Assembly: GCA_900102235.1 (NCBI GenBank)
Contig: FMVL01000012.1
Location: 35,760 to 99,759 of the forward strand
Length of the DNA: 64,000 nucleotides
Reading direction: 5' to 3'
Origin: Lachnospiraceae bacterium XBB2008
Lineage (GTDB): Bacteria; Bacillota; Clostridia; Lachnospirales; Lachnospiraceae
Positions 18,849-27,531 of this stretch are shown here, one piece after another (the first letter of the stretch is position 1; each line of letters begins with the position of its first letter). A model generated the notes under the pieces. It was not told the DNA's origin. It saw nothing but the letters and a program-made list of their open reading frames with translations, and made no database searches. Made by a program: the position numbers and the translations under genes.

Positions 18849-21378
18849 AAAGATACTCTCAAACATAATTAAAGGAATATATCTGGCCGCCATTTTTGTG
18901 GCGGCCTGTTTCTGTTTCAGTCATCTGCTCAGCCAGGGTAACGTCGATATGACCACCGAGATGTCCGAACCTACGCTGCCCGTGATCCATCTCCATGTGG
19001 GAGATTATGAGGTGAACTATCTCTACGGATATGAGGTTCCGATGGAGACGTCTTATATGCGCGACAGTCTGACCGTGGTCGGTGCTGACAGACGCATCGA
19101 TTACTGTGTTGATACGTTCGGTGCCCAGATCAGTTCGATGAAATTCGAGATCAGGAGCATAGACGGCACCAGACTTGTCGAAGATACCGAGATCCGTTCG
19201 GGTTCTCCCGACTCATCGGGTAAGATCAAAGGCGATTTCACTATCAAGGATCTGATAACGTCCGGAGATGAATATATGCTCATCTTCGTACTGAACTTAG
19301 GCGATGATCGTGCTGTCAGATACTATACGAGACTGATCTGGTCCGAGGATCTGCACATTGAAGAAAAGATCGCCTATGTATATGACTTTTCCGACAGAAC
19401 ATTTAATAAAGAGCGCGCCAAGGAACTGACAAAATACCTGGAGTCGAATGCATCCGGCGATAACTCGAGCTTCATGTACACCGATATACATTCCAGTTTT
19501 AAGCAGGTGACCTGGGGTAACTTAAACATCCGCCGGCTCGGTATTCCGCGAATAACGATACTGGAACTTACTCCCGCGACCGGGTATTTTAAGGTGGATT
19601 ATCAGGTGTCGATCGTGGAAGAGTCGGGCGAGGCCGTCTGCGACGTGAGCGAGTACTTCCGTATCAGATATACGACCGACCGTATCTATCTGCTCAACTG
19701 GGAGAGATATCTTGCTCAGATCCCCGACGAGACCAGGGATATCTTTGCCGAGGACCAGGTCGAACTGGGACTTGCACGTGACGTGGAGATAAAGGAGAGT
19801 GACGGCGGCAATATATTCGCTTTTGCAGATCAGGGAAAACTGATAAGCGTAAACATCCCCGATCAGAGAGTCGTGAGCATCTTCAGTTTCCGAAACGATG
19901 ATCCTTCGGACTTAAGATGCGGACATCGTGACCATGCGATCCATATCCTGGATGTGGATGAAAACGGAGATGTGACATTCATCGTCTACGGATATATGAA
20001 CCGAGGACCGCATGAAGGTCATGTCGGAGTAACGATATATAACTACAACAGCGCCTATAACACATACGAAGAACTGGCTTTTGTGGAGTATACGAGGCCA
20101 GCATCGATCCTGATGTCCGGCATAAAAGAACTCTCTTACATCGACAGGGAGGACCGCGTATATCTGATGATCGAGAGGGATGTCTATGTGATCGATACAT
20201 CCGAGCAGCAGATCGTCAAGGTCGCTTCCTCACTTTCGGATGATGCCTATCGCGTATCGGAGAGCGGACAGATGCTTCTGTGGCAGACCGAAGGTGATGT
20301 ATATTCCTCCGCGAAACTGAGACTGTTAAATCTGTCCACTGGCTTAAGCGAGGATATAAAGGCCGGATACGGCGAATACATCATGCCCCTCGGATTCATG
20401 GATGAGGACATGGTATACGGTCTGGCCAAGACCAGGGATGTCGTGACCGATATCGACGGTACCATCGTGTTCCCGATGTATAAGGTGATCATCAGAGGTG
20501 CATCCGGCGATATCCTAAAGACCTATATGCAGGACGGGGTCTATGTGATGTCATGTTCGTTCAGTGAAGGCATGATGAACATGACCAGAGCTTCTCTTGA
20601 TGAAAAGACAGGGATGTACGTGCCTGTGAACGACGATCAGATAGTACGAAATGCCGAGACCGTCGGAAATGAAAATCATATAGAAATGGTAGTCACCGAG
20701 TCACTTGAAACCATCGCGCAGATAAGCATGAAGGATGCTCTCGACGATCAGAACATCTTACGTATAGTACCTCGTGAGATAGCTTATGAAGGAAGCAGGA
20801 TCCTTGACCGTGAAGAGATCGATACTACAGACCACTACTATGTATATGGCTTAAGAGGTTTCATGGGAAGCTACTTAAAGGCGTCCAATGCTTTAAACAG
20901 CGCCTACGGAATGTCGGGCGTTGTGACGGACGGACAGGGGCAGGTCATCTGGTATCGTACCGGCAGGGTCAGCAAGAACCAGATCATGGCGATCACTGAA
21001 CCCGAGCAGACTACGCCCGAAGAAAGTCTGGCCGAATGCGTGGACACGATGCTCAGATTTGAGGGAGTTACCACGAATACGAGAGTGCTTCTTTCACAGG
21101 GTCAGAATGTTCAGCAGATCCTGACAGATTTCCTGGATGAATATAAGGTGTTCAACTTAAGCGGTTGTAATCTTGATACTGTACTTTTCTATGTGAATAA
21201 GGATATTCCGGTACTGGCGATCCTGAATGATCAGTCTGCGGTTCTTATTACCGGATTTAATGAATCGGAGGTCGTGCTGTTCGACCCGTCGATCGGAGAA
21301 CTTCACAAGATAAATATGACCGATGCCGATAACCTTTTTAAGGCTAACGGCTATCGGTTCCTGACATACGTTCGCTGA
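18835..21378 (+). CDS. Membrane-anchored extracellular protein with a degenerate C39-like domain
   Basis: 847 aa, function not recognised. One membrane helix (about 8-30) puts nearly everything outside. The middle (about 320-600) looks beta-rich with repeated hydrophobic strands, like a propeller. The end (about 730-840) follows the C39 peptidase-like plan: AECVDTMLRFEGV, DIPVLAILNDQ, VLITGFNES, VVLFDPSIGE. Where active C39 domains have His before the VxxxGY strand, this one reads QSAVLITGF, so it is probably non-catalytic. The ATG at 18835, preceded by GAGGATC and inside the end of atpC, is chosen; translation is probably coupled to the atp operon. An in-frame ATG at 18805 is less likely. 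Confidence 0.75.
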   Translation: MSQNKKILSNIIKGIYLAAIFVAACFCFSHLLSQGNVDMTTEMSEPTLPVIHLHVGDYEVNYLYGYEVPMETSYMRDSLTVVGADRRIDYCVDTFGAQISSMKFEIRSIDGTRLVEDTEIRSGSPDSSGKIKGDFTIKDLITSGDEYMLIFVLNLGDDRAVRYYTRLIWSEDLHIEEKIAYVYDFSDRTFNKERAKELTKYLESNASGDNSSFMYTDIHSSFKQVTWGNLNIRRLGIPRITILELTPATGYFKVDYQVSIVEESGEAVCDVSEYFRIRYTTDRIYLLNWERYLAQIPDETRDIFAEDQVELGLARDVEIKESDGGNIFAFADQGKLISVNIPDQRVVSIFSFRNDDPSDLRCGHRDHAIHILDVDENGDVTFIVYGYMNRGPHEGHVGVTIYNYNSAYNTYEELAFVEYTRPASILMSGIKELSYIDREDRVYLMIERDVYVIDTSEQQIVKVASSLSDDAYRVSESGQMLLWQTEGDVYSSAKLRLLNLSTGLSEDIKAGYGEYIMPLGFMDEDMVYGLAKTRDVVTDIDGTIVFPMYKVIIRGASGDILKTYMQDGVYVMSCSFSEGMMNMTRASLDEKTGMYVPVNDDQIVRNAETVGNENHIEMVVTESLETIAQISMKDALDDQNILRIVPREIAYEGSRILDREEIDTTDHYYVYGLRGFMGSYLKASNALNSAYGMSGVVTDGQGQVIWYRTGRVSKNQIMAITEPEQTTPEESLAECVDTMLRFEGVTTNTRVLLSQGQNVQQILTDFLDEYKVFNLSGCNLDTVLFYVNKDIPVLAILNDQSAVLITGFNESEVVLFDPSIGELHKINMTDADNLFKANGYRFLTYVR

Positions 21379-21392
21379 TTGCACACATGCGC

Positions 21393-21411
21393 TCAATTAA
21401 TCCTTAATTGC
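21393..21411. terminator. A+T-rich stem-loop between convergent genes
   Basis: CAATTAA-TCC-TTAATTG (21394-21410) with flanking GC pairs lies between the stop of the 847-aa gene and the end of the leftward prs gene. There is no long T-run, so it is only a weak terminator candidate. Confidence 0.35.
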
Positions 21412-21413
21412 AG

Positions 21414-22610
21414 CTATTCCTGACCGTCCAGATCGCCGTTGTTATATCTGGCGATGATGGTCTGGATACGTTCAACGGGATTTAAGAGATCGCTGATCGA
21501 TGAATCGTGGTTCAATGTGTCGATGATATAAGCGATGTATTTACTCAGATCGCAGCTGATATACCAGTCGCGTGACATGAGCTCATCTGTCTGATATATG
21601 AGATTGGTCGTGAGGACTTTGGTGATATCTCCGGCCGCGCATGCTTCGTCAAATCTATCGAGTCCGGCGGTAAAGAGTCCGAAGGTCGCGAAGATGAATA
21701 TCCTTGCGGCGCCCCTTTTCTTAAGAGCGGAAGCTACTTCCAGAACACTTTCTCCCGAAGAGATCATATCGTCGATGATTATGAGGTCCTTGCCTTCCAC
21801 GCTGGAGCCGAGGAACTCGTGAGCTACTATTGGGTTTCGGCCGTCAACGACCTGTGTAAAGTCGCGGCGCTTGTAGAACATGCCCATATCGAGACCGAGG
21901 ACGTTGGCGATATAGATCGCACGGCTCATTCCGCCTTCATCGGGGCTGACTACCATCATATGCTCCGAATCGATCTTAAGATCCTTAACGGCGCCCAGCA
22001 GTCCCTTGATGAACTGGTATGCGGGCATGATGGTCTCAAATCCGTTTAACGGGATCGCGTTCTGTACTCTGGAATCATGAGCATCGAAAGTGATGATATT
22101 GTCGACGCCCATATTCACCATCTCCTGGAGCGCAAGGGCGCAATCGAGAGATTCTCTGGCGGTACGCTTATGCTGGCGGCTCTCATACAGAAAAGGCATG
22201 ATGACCGTAATGCGGCGGGCTTTGCCTCCGACAGCGGCGATGATACGCTTCAGATCCTGGTAATGATCGTCGGGGGACATATGGTTTTCATGTCCGCACA
22301 GCGAGTATGTCAGCGAGTAGTTGGCCACATCTACGAGGATGTAGAGATCGCTTCCTCTGACCGACTCCATGATCATGCCATTGGCTTCGCCGGAACCGAA
22401 TCTCGGAACCTTGGCTTCTATGATATAACTGCTTCGCTGATATCCTGAAAAAGCAAGTGAATCATGGTGTTCGTTTTCGCGCTCCGTACGCCACTTTACC
22501 AGGTAATAATCTACCTTTTCTCCCAGAGACTTGCATCCGGCAAGCGGGATCAGTCCCAGGGATCCAACGGGTATTGTCTGCAGATTTCTTTTTTCTTCTC
22601 TCTTTGGCAT
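21414..22610 (-). CDS. prs: Ribose-phosphate pyrophosphokinase, N-terminally extended
   Basis: 398 aa against about 315 in typical Prs. The first 75-80 residues are an extension without recognisable motifs; the core then shows ANGMIMESVRGSDLYIL, RRITVIMPFLYESRQHKR, the ITFDAHD motif, SPDEGGMSRA and the PRPP loop IIIDDMISSGES (canonical Prs has DTGGT). It makes PRPP for nucleotide, His and Trp synthesis. The start is set by GGAGGACTC directly upstream on the minus strand; the frame remains open 88 codons further but that part overlaps dnaC. The variant loops suggest a divergent paralogue; activity is an inference. Last gene of the murC-dnaD-dnaC-prs run. Confidence 0.85.
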   Translation of the reverse strand: MPKREEKRNLQTIPVGSLGLIPLAGCKSLGEKVDYYLVKWRTERENEHHDSLAFSGYQRSSYIIEAKVPRFGSGEANGMIMESVRGSDLYILVDVANYSLTYSLCGHENHMSPDDHYQDLKRIIAAVGGKARRITVIMPFLYESRQHKRTARESLDCALALQEMVNMGVDNIITFDAHDSRVQNAIPLNGFETIMPAYQFIKGLLGAVKDLKIDSEHMMVVSPDEGGMSRAIYIANVLGLDMGMFYKRRDFTQVVDGRNPIVAHEFLGSSVEGKDLIIIDDMISSGESVLEVASALKKRGAARIFIFATFGLFTAGLDRFDEACAAGDITKVLTTNLIYQTDELMSRDWYISCDLSKYIAYIIDTLNHDSSISDLLNPVERIQTIIARYNNGDLDGQE

Positions 22611-22624
22611 AGAGTCCTCCGAAA

Positions 22625-23599
22625 CTAGTTTTTGGCCGTCCTGAGCTTCATGCGAAGATCGGGTCCGGTCAGCTTCATATATGTATAATATCCCGTCAAA
22701 CGGGAGAATATACGATCCGAATATCTGCTCTGGATATCTCCGAGCGACAGGTTGGTGCTTATGATAGTAGATCTGCGCTTGTTGTGTCTGGCGTTCAGAC
22801 AGCTGAACAGAGTTGAACTGACGAACTGGTTGGCATATTCCGTACCCAGATCGTCGATTATCAGCAGGTCGCATTCGTAGAGTTCGTTATCATCGACGAG
22901 TTCGTCCTCGGAGCCTCTTCCGAACGCGGTGTCCGCGCATGCATCAAAAAAGTCCGATGCCGAAAAATAGATCACCGAATGCCCGGTCTCGAGCAGCTCA
23001 TGTGCTATGCATGAGGACAGGAAAGATTTGCCCGTTCCCACGCTGCCCACGAAGAGCAGGTTATCATAAGCGGTATCGAAATTATCCACAAAATCATGAC
23101 AGATCTTAACAGCTTCACGGAAATGCTCAAGATCGGGACCGGTGAACAGATCTTCACGTAAAGTCGTGAAATTATCGGTCTCTGTGAGCGTGTGCATGTG
23201 AGACTTGTCATACAGGGTATTATATAGGATGTCGTATTCGGCTTTCTTAAGGCAGTGGCATTTGCTGCCGTTTACGTATCCCGTATCCTCACAGTCGGGG
23301 CATGTATAAGCAGGTTCCGTATAGGAAGGATCGAAGCCGTTTGCTCTTAATAACTGCGCTTGTCGATCATTTATGCGCTCGAGTTCGCGGTCCATGTCAT
23401 CCAGGTTTAAACTCGGATCGAGTATATATCTTCTGGCAAAAGAAGCTGCCACGTCAGTGGCTTCGTCCTCAAGTGCGGCATACTCGGGTATGGCTGCTCT
23501 GATCTCTTCGAGGTGTTCGCGTCTTATGCGCTGCGCCTGTGTCCTTCGGATATCGTATTCCCTGGTCAGGTTTCTGTGCTGTACTTTGGTCAGTGCCAT
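22625..23599 (-). CDS. Helicase loader, DnaC/DnaI-type AAA+ ATPase
   Basis: 324 aa. A helical N-terminal part (about 1-90), a Cys cluster (YTCPDCEDTGYVNGSKCHC near 98-116) that looks like a zinc-binding loop, then AAA+ with Walker A GSVGTGKSF and Walker B CDLLIIDDLGTE. Zinc-containing N-termini are known in DnaI, which loads DnaB on the DNA. The arginine-finger region YSDRIFSRL is present. One base separates it from dnaD upstream, supporting a primosome operon. Confidence 0.92.
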   Translation of the reverse strand: MALTKVQHRNLTREYDIRRTQAQRIRREHLEEIRAAIPEYAALEDEATDVAASFARRYILDPSLNLDDMDRELERINDRQAQLLRANGFDPSYTEPAYTCPDCEDTGYVNGSKCHCLKKAEYDILYNTLYDKSHMHTLTETDNFTTLREDLFTGPDLEHFREAVKICHDFVDNFDTAYDNLLFVGSVGTGKSFLSSCIAHELLETGHSVIYFSASDFFDACADTAFGRGSEDELVDDNELYECDLLIIDDLGTEYANQFVSSTLFSCLNARHNKRRSTIISTNLSLGDIQSRYSDRIFSRLTGYYTYMKLTGPDLRMKLRTAKN

Positions 23600-23600
23600 A

Positions 23601-24413
23601 TCAGTTGCTGATCAGCGCTTTTTCGAGCGCGTCGAAATCATATGTATTCTGCGAGATATTATTAAACTTATTGGCGGCGTTGCCGTTTGCCTGAGGCTTC
23701 TTCTTGGACGTATCGAAGCCGGGTACGTATGCGGCAGCCTGTTCAGGTGTCTTGATACCGGACTGGGCCCAGTCTATAGCTACTTTCTCAATATACCTGT
23801 GGCTGGTCTTGCCACGTCCCACACAGTACTGAAGCAGGAAATCGGCCAGATCGTCCGAGAACTGCAGAGTCTGAGAGATGAACATCAGGGTATTTAAGTC
23901 CGCGGGAGTCAGTGTCTTGTGAAGATACTGCTCGGCTATGAAGATCAGCTGCGAAGTCTTGAATCTTGACAGATCATCGGCGGTATACTGCGGCTTGGCA
24001 TAAGTGATCTCCGAAACAGGCGGTACGACTGTCAGTGAAACCGGTGTCGGGCTGGTAACAGGTGCCTGCTCGGCAGATGGCAGATCCTTGCTGCTTGTGT
24101 CCGCTTCGAGTCTGTCCGAACTGAGCGGGAGCATGTGTACCCCGGTCAGGTTCCTGGCAGCATCATAGTCAAGGCTTAATACCTTCTTCTTCTCCCAGTA
24201 GCGGAGCGCTCTCATGACGTCCTTCTCGGTATAGTTAAAACGATCGGCAATGTCCGATATCCCTGTTGACATATGTGCGCTGAGCATACGTGTCAGATAC
24301 AGATATATCTTAAGCTGAGCGTCGTTGGCGTCCTCCATGTACTCATCGATAAAGCGGTTGGACACAACCGTAAAATCAGCATAGTTATCCTGATAAATGT
24401 TAAAATTCCCCAT
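23601..24413 (-). CDS. dnaD: DnaD-domain primosomal protein
   Basis: 270 aa. An N-terminal winged-helix part (about 15-95, VVSNRFIDEYMEDANDAQLKIYLYLTRML and a second helix pair WEKKKVLSL), a Pro/Thr-rich linker, and a C-terminal DnaB_2/DnaD domain (about 150-225; LIFIAEQYLHKTLTPADLNTLMFI and VEKVAIDWAQSGI). It helps bring the helicase and its loader to DNA at initiation and restart. Six DnaA-box-like sites and a TATAAT-containing promoter lie just upstream. Confidence 0.9.
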   Translation of the reverse strand: MGNFNIYQDNYADFTVVSNRFIDEYMEDANDAQLKIYLYLTRMLSAHMSTGISDIADRFNYTEKDVMRALRYWEKKKVLSLDYDAARNLTGVHMLPLSSDRLEADTSSKDLPSAEQAPVTSPTPVSLTVVPPVSEITYAKPQYTADDLSRFKTSQLIFIAEQYLHKTLTPADLNTLMFISQTLQFSDDLADFLLQYCVGRGKTSHRYIEKVAIDWAQSGIKTPEQAAAYVPGFDTSKKKPQANGNAANKFNNISQNTYDFDALEKALISN

Positions 24414-24451
24414 ATGTATTTCACCATTCCATTAGTTTAGCGATCATGATT

Positions 24452-24480
24452 ATAGCATCATAACCGGACATTCAAAATGG
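24452..24480 (-). promoter_or_regulatory. Candidate promoter of dnaD-dnaC-prs
   Basis: The minus strand has a consensus TATAAT (about 24452-24457) with TTTTGA 17 bp upstream. It lies between the DnaA-box cluster and dnaD, so bound DnaA would sit directly upstream of RNA polymerase. Confidence 0.5.
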
Positions 24481-24507
24481 TAAAACTCACGAAACCGATC
24501 TGCGGGC

Positions 24508-24648
24508 TTATCCACAGATTCGCGATATACCTGTGGATAAATTATCCCGCCCTTGTCTAAAGCCTTGTCTTTCGTAATCCGGCGGAAAAAAATATCCACA
24601 TCCCATTGTGGAAAAACCACTCATTCGGAATGTGGATACTGTGGATTA
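24508..24648. promoter_or_regulatory. Cluster of six DnaA-box-like sites upstream of dnaD
   Basis: Perfect TTATCCACA at 24508-24516 and its complement TGTGGATAA at 24532-24540; close variants ATATCCACA (24592-24600), TGTGGAAAA (24607-24615), TGTGGATAC (24631-24639) and TGTGGATTA (24640-24648). Three orientations point left and three or so right. No dnaA, dnaN or A+T-rich unwinding region is near, so a regulatory or titration site is likelier than oriC. Confidence 0.8.
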
Positions 24649-26064
24649 CGTTCTCTTTATCAACGACTCGCCGATGTTTACGACATCTCCCGCGCCCATC
24701 GTTATCAACATGTCATTCTTTGTGCAATTTTGCAGAACGAATTTTTCAATGTCATGAAAATCGGATATGTGGTGACATGACGTACGCTTGCTCCTGATGA
24801 GTTTCATCAGCGTGGCCGAACTGATCCCGAGATCGTCCGTCTCACGTGCCGCATATATATCGGTAAGGATCACGTGGTCCGCCGGCGCGAGGGCTTCCGC
24901 AAAATCTCCCATCAGGGCTTTGGTCCTGGTATAGGTGTGCGGCTGGAAGATGACCCAGAGCTCGTTATGCGGAACCTTCAGAGCCGTATCGATGGTCGCG
25001 CGTATCTCGGTCGGGTGATGAGCGTAATCATCATATACATGGAATGTGCCGGTCTTGTCCGAAGTCTGGACGTCACCCTTGTATTCGAATCTGCGCTTCG
25101 AACCTCTGAAGCAGGAGATCGTCTTTAACGTGATGTCGGAGTCGATGCCGAGGTGGTCGGCCAGGGCTATCGCCGCGAGTGAATTATATACATTATGAAG
25201 TCCGGGAACTCCCACATGACATCTGCGTCCCGTATCTTCGGTCCCGTGCATTACCGTGTAGGTAGCGTGAGCGTTCTCATCGAGAACGATGTCCTTGGCA
25301 AAATAGTCGCTGGACTCGTCGTGGCCGGTCGTGATGATCTTGCACTTAAGACCTGCGGTAAACTTATGCAGGTTCGGGATGTCGCCGTTTATGATCAGAA
25401 GTCCGTCATCTGGGATAAGGGCCGCGAATTCGTGGAACGAATGTCTGATATCGCTTAAGTCCTTGAAGAAATCCAGGTGGTCTGCATCTATATTAAGGAT
25501 GATACCGATCCTCGGGAAAAAGTGCAGGAAACTGTTGGTATACTCGCAGGCTTCGGTCACGAACTGAGTTCCTTTTCCTATGCGGAAGTTTCCGCCGATC
25601 GAAGGAAGTATGCCGCCGATGGACAGCGTCGGATCCGTATCTGCCGCGAGCAGGATCTCGGAGATCATTGAAGTCGTGGTCGTTTTGCCGTGGGTACCGC
25701 TTACGGCTATCGGGCACTCATAAGTCTTCATGACGAGGCCCAGGAGCTCGGCACGTGAGAGTACCGTGATGCCGCGTGACTTCGCATCGTCGAGGTCGGG
25801 ATTTCCGTCACGGACCGCCGCGGTGTATACCACGATCTCGGTGTCATCGGTGATATGGCTTACCGACTGGTCATATGAGATTACGGCGCCGAGGCTTTCA
25901 AGCCTCTCTGTCAGCGGCGAGCGCTTCATGTCGGATCCGGATACCTCAAAATGCCTTGAGAGCAGAAGTTCCGCAAGCCCGCTCATGCTGATGCCGCCGA
26001 TTCCTATGAAATATACTTTTTTGGGTTCATTTAAGTTAAATTCGCACATATCGTAATTTGTCAC
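24646..26064 (-). CDS. murC: UDP-N-acetylmuramate--L-alanine ligase
   Basis: 472 aa. The N-terminal Rossmann part has VYFIGIGGISMSGLAELL; the central ATPase has SGTHGKTTTTSMI near residue 112; the C-terminal domain has VYDDYAHHPTEIRATIDTAL and FQPHTYTRTKAL. It adds L-Ala to UDP-MurNAc in the cytoplasm, the first step of the peptidoglycan stem peptide. Length is normal. The stop region overlaps the last DnaA-box-like site. Confidence 0.97.
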   Translation of the reverse strand: MTNYDMCEFNLNEPKKVYFIGIGGISMSGLAELLLSRHFEVSGSDMKRSPLTERLESLGAVISYDQSVSHITDDTEIVVYTAAVRDGNPDLDDAKSRGITVLSRAELLGLVMKTYECPIAVSGTHGKTTTTSMISEILLAADTDPTLSIGGILPSIGGNFRIGKGTQFVTEACEYTNSFLHFFPRIGIILNIDADHLDFFKDLSDIRHSFHEFAALIPDDGLLIINGDIPNLHKFTAGLKCKIITTGHDESSDYFAKDIVLDENAHATYTVMHGTEDTGRRCHVGVPGLHNVYNSLAAIALADHLGIDSDITLKTISCFRGSKRRFEYKGDVQTSDKTGTFHVYDDYAHHPTEIRATIDTALKVPHNELWVIFQPHTYTRTKALMGDFAEALAPADHVILTDIYAARETDDLGISSATLMKLIRSKRTSCHHISDFHDIEKFVLQNCTKNDMLITMGAGDVVNIGESLIKRT

Positions 26065-26159
26065 AGACCTCGCTTTCTACATAATTAAATATATCGCGAA
26101 GTTATGTTAAAATCTATAGCAAGAATACTGAAATTAGATACGATGCTGAAGGTGATTCT

Positions 26160-27425
26160 ATGAATGATTATCGGAAAAAAACAATGCGCAGGATTTTGAG
26201 AGGTCTTGCCGTACTGCTCATATCGATCCTCGCGGGAACCGTCCTGATGATCGCGGCATATTGCTGTCCCGTATCCATGATACAGAAGCATACCGGCGAA
26301 TCAGTCGATATACTGAACAACGAATACGAACATTACGGCTTTGCTCCGAGGATATCAACGTCATATCCGGACCATTATACGGATGCGCTCATGCTGAGCA
26401 TGGCTGCGGCACCGCGGACGGGTTCGGTTGTATATGATGCGATGAATTGCGGACCTATGTTCATTCCTTCTTTCTCTTACGGAGAAACCCTCATGTATGT
26501 TTTCGGGGAAGGCAGCATAGATGAAGCGACCGTCGGTTCCTATCCCCGGTACTGGCACGGGTATCTGATATGGCTCAAACCGATGCTGACCGTGATGACC
26601 TATTCCGAGATAAGGATCCTGGCCATGTGTTTTCAGCTGGCCCTGCTTCTGTGGGCCGTATACGAACTTCAGAAAAAGGACATGCGCCTCGTCCCGGGAT
26701 TCTTTTTTGCGTTTCTGTTCCTGAACCCCATAACCACGGCGATGAGCATTCAGTATGCGAGTGTCTACTGCATAACTCTGATAATGACCGCGATCATGCT
26801 TAGGTTTGACCTGTTCACGGATGACAGATGTCCGGCGGTCCTTTTCGGGGGCGGCATAGCCGTGGCGTTCTTTGACTTTTTCACATACCCGGTGGTCGCG
26901 CTCGGGATACCGCTCATCATCTCCGTGGCGCTTACGTCTGACCGGGGCATCAGACACAATATCAAAAAGATCCTCGCAGGCTCTTTTGCCTATTTTGCGG
27001 GATATGCAGGGATGTGGGCAGGCAAATGGATCACGGCCGATCTTCTGATAAAGAGCGGAACGATCAGGGATGCGATAAATGAGATCACGATCGATGCGAC
27101 GGGAGCGGAGGACAAGGCGGTCTATACCATACCGTATGTCTACCGGCAGATACTGATGCACATTACGCATAAGTCTATCGTGATCATAGCGGTGCTCGGG
27201 ATCCTTGTGCTGGCATTCTGTCTTGTTAGAAAAAAGTGCACCGTAAGGCCTGATATCACTACGGTCCTGATCCTTGTCATCGCACTGTATCCTTTTGTCT
27301 GGTATGCACTTGTAAAACAGCATTCGGCCACCATGACACGGATGGAACAGAGAGAACTTGCCGTAACTATCATGGGTATTGTGACCGCAATCCTAAAAAA
27401 CATTCACTTTTTGCAGAACAGGTGA
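26160..27425 (+). CDS. Polytopic membrane protein of unknown function
   Basis: 421 aa with about nine to ten membrane helices. A short cytoplasmic Arg/Lys-rich start precedes helix 1 (about 13-37); a large external loop (about 40-125, many Tyr/Gly, SYGETLMYVFGEGS) follows, then closely spaced helices. This plan resembles GT-C-type or O-antigen-like sugar transferases, but I see no diagnostic motif. AGGTGATT precedes the ATG. A weak TTAAAT-17-TAAAAT promoter lies in the divergent spacer with murC. The glgC promoter overlaps its stop codon. Confidence 0.7.
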   Translation: MNDYRKKTMRRILRGLAVLLISILAGTVLMIAAYCCPVSMIQKHTGESVDILNNEYEHYGFAPRISTSYPDHYTDALMLSMAAAPRTGSVVYDAMNCGPMFIPSFSYGETLMYVFGEGSIDEATVGSYPRYWHGYLIWLKPMLTVMTYSEIRILAMCFQLALLLWAVYELQKKDMRLVPGFFFAFLFLNPITTAMSIQYASVYCITLIMTAIMLRFDLFTDDRCPAVLFGGGIAVAFFDFFTYPVVALGIPLIISVALTSDRGIRHNIKKILAGSFAYFAGYAGMWAGKWITADLLIKSGTIRDAINEITIDATGAEDKAVYTIPYVYRQILMHITHKSIVIIAVLGILVLAFCLVRKKCTVRPDITTVLILVIALYPFVWYALVKQHSATMTRMEQRELAVTIMGIVTAILKNIHFLQNR

Positions 27426-27431
27426 TATAAT
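27403..27431 (+). promoter_or_regulatory. Promoter of glgC-glgD
   Basis: TTCACT (27403-27408), 17 bp, TGA-TATAAT (27426-27431): an extended consensus -10 directly after the stop of the membrane-protein gene. It gives a leader of about 95 nt before glgC. Confidence 0.7.
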
Positions 27432-27531
27432 TGGTTAAAATACACATAAAATGTTCGGGATTTCAAAAATTTTTGTTTATGTTTAAGAGAGTGGGGTAGA
27501 AATCGCCGAACAGGGAACCAGAGGTGACGAT

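Noticed and set aside
22611..22874. 88-codon N-terminal extension of prs
   Set aside because: It overlaps the end of dnaC, has no ribosome site and no protein-like pattern; GGAGGACTC points to the ATG at 22610.
24508..24648. Chromosomal origin (oriC)
   Set aside because: DnaA boxes are present, but dnaA, dnaN and an A+T-rich unwinding region are not nearby; a regulatory or titration site fits better.
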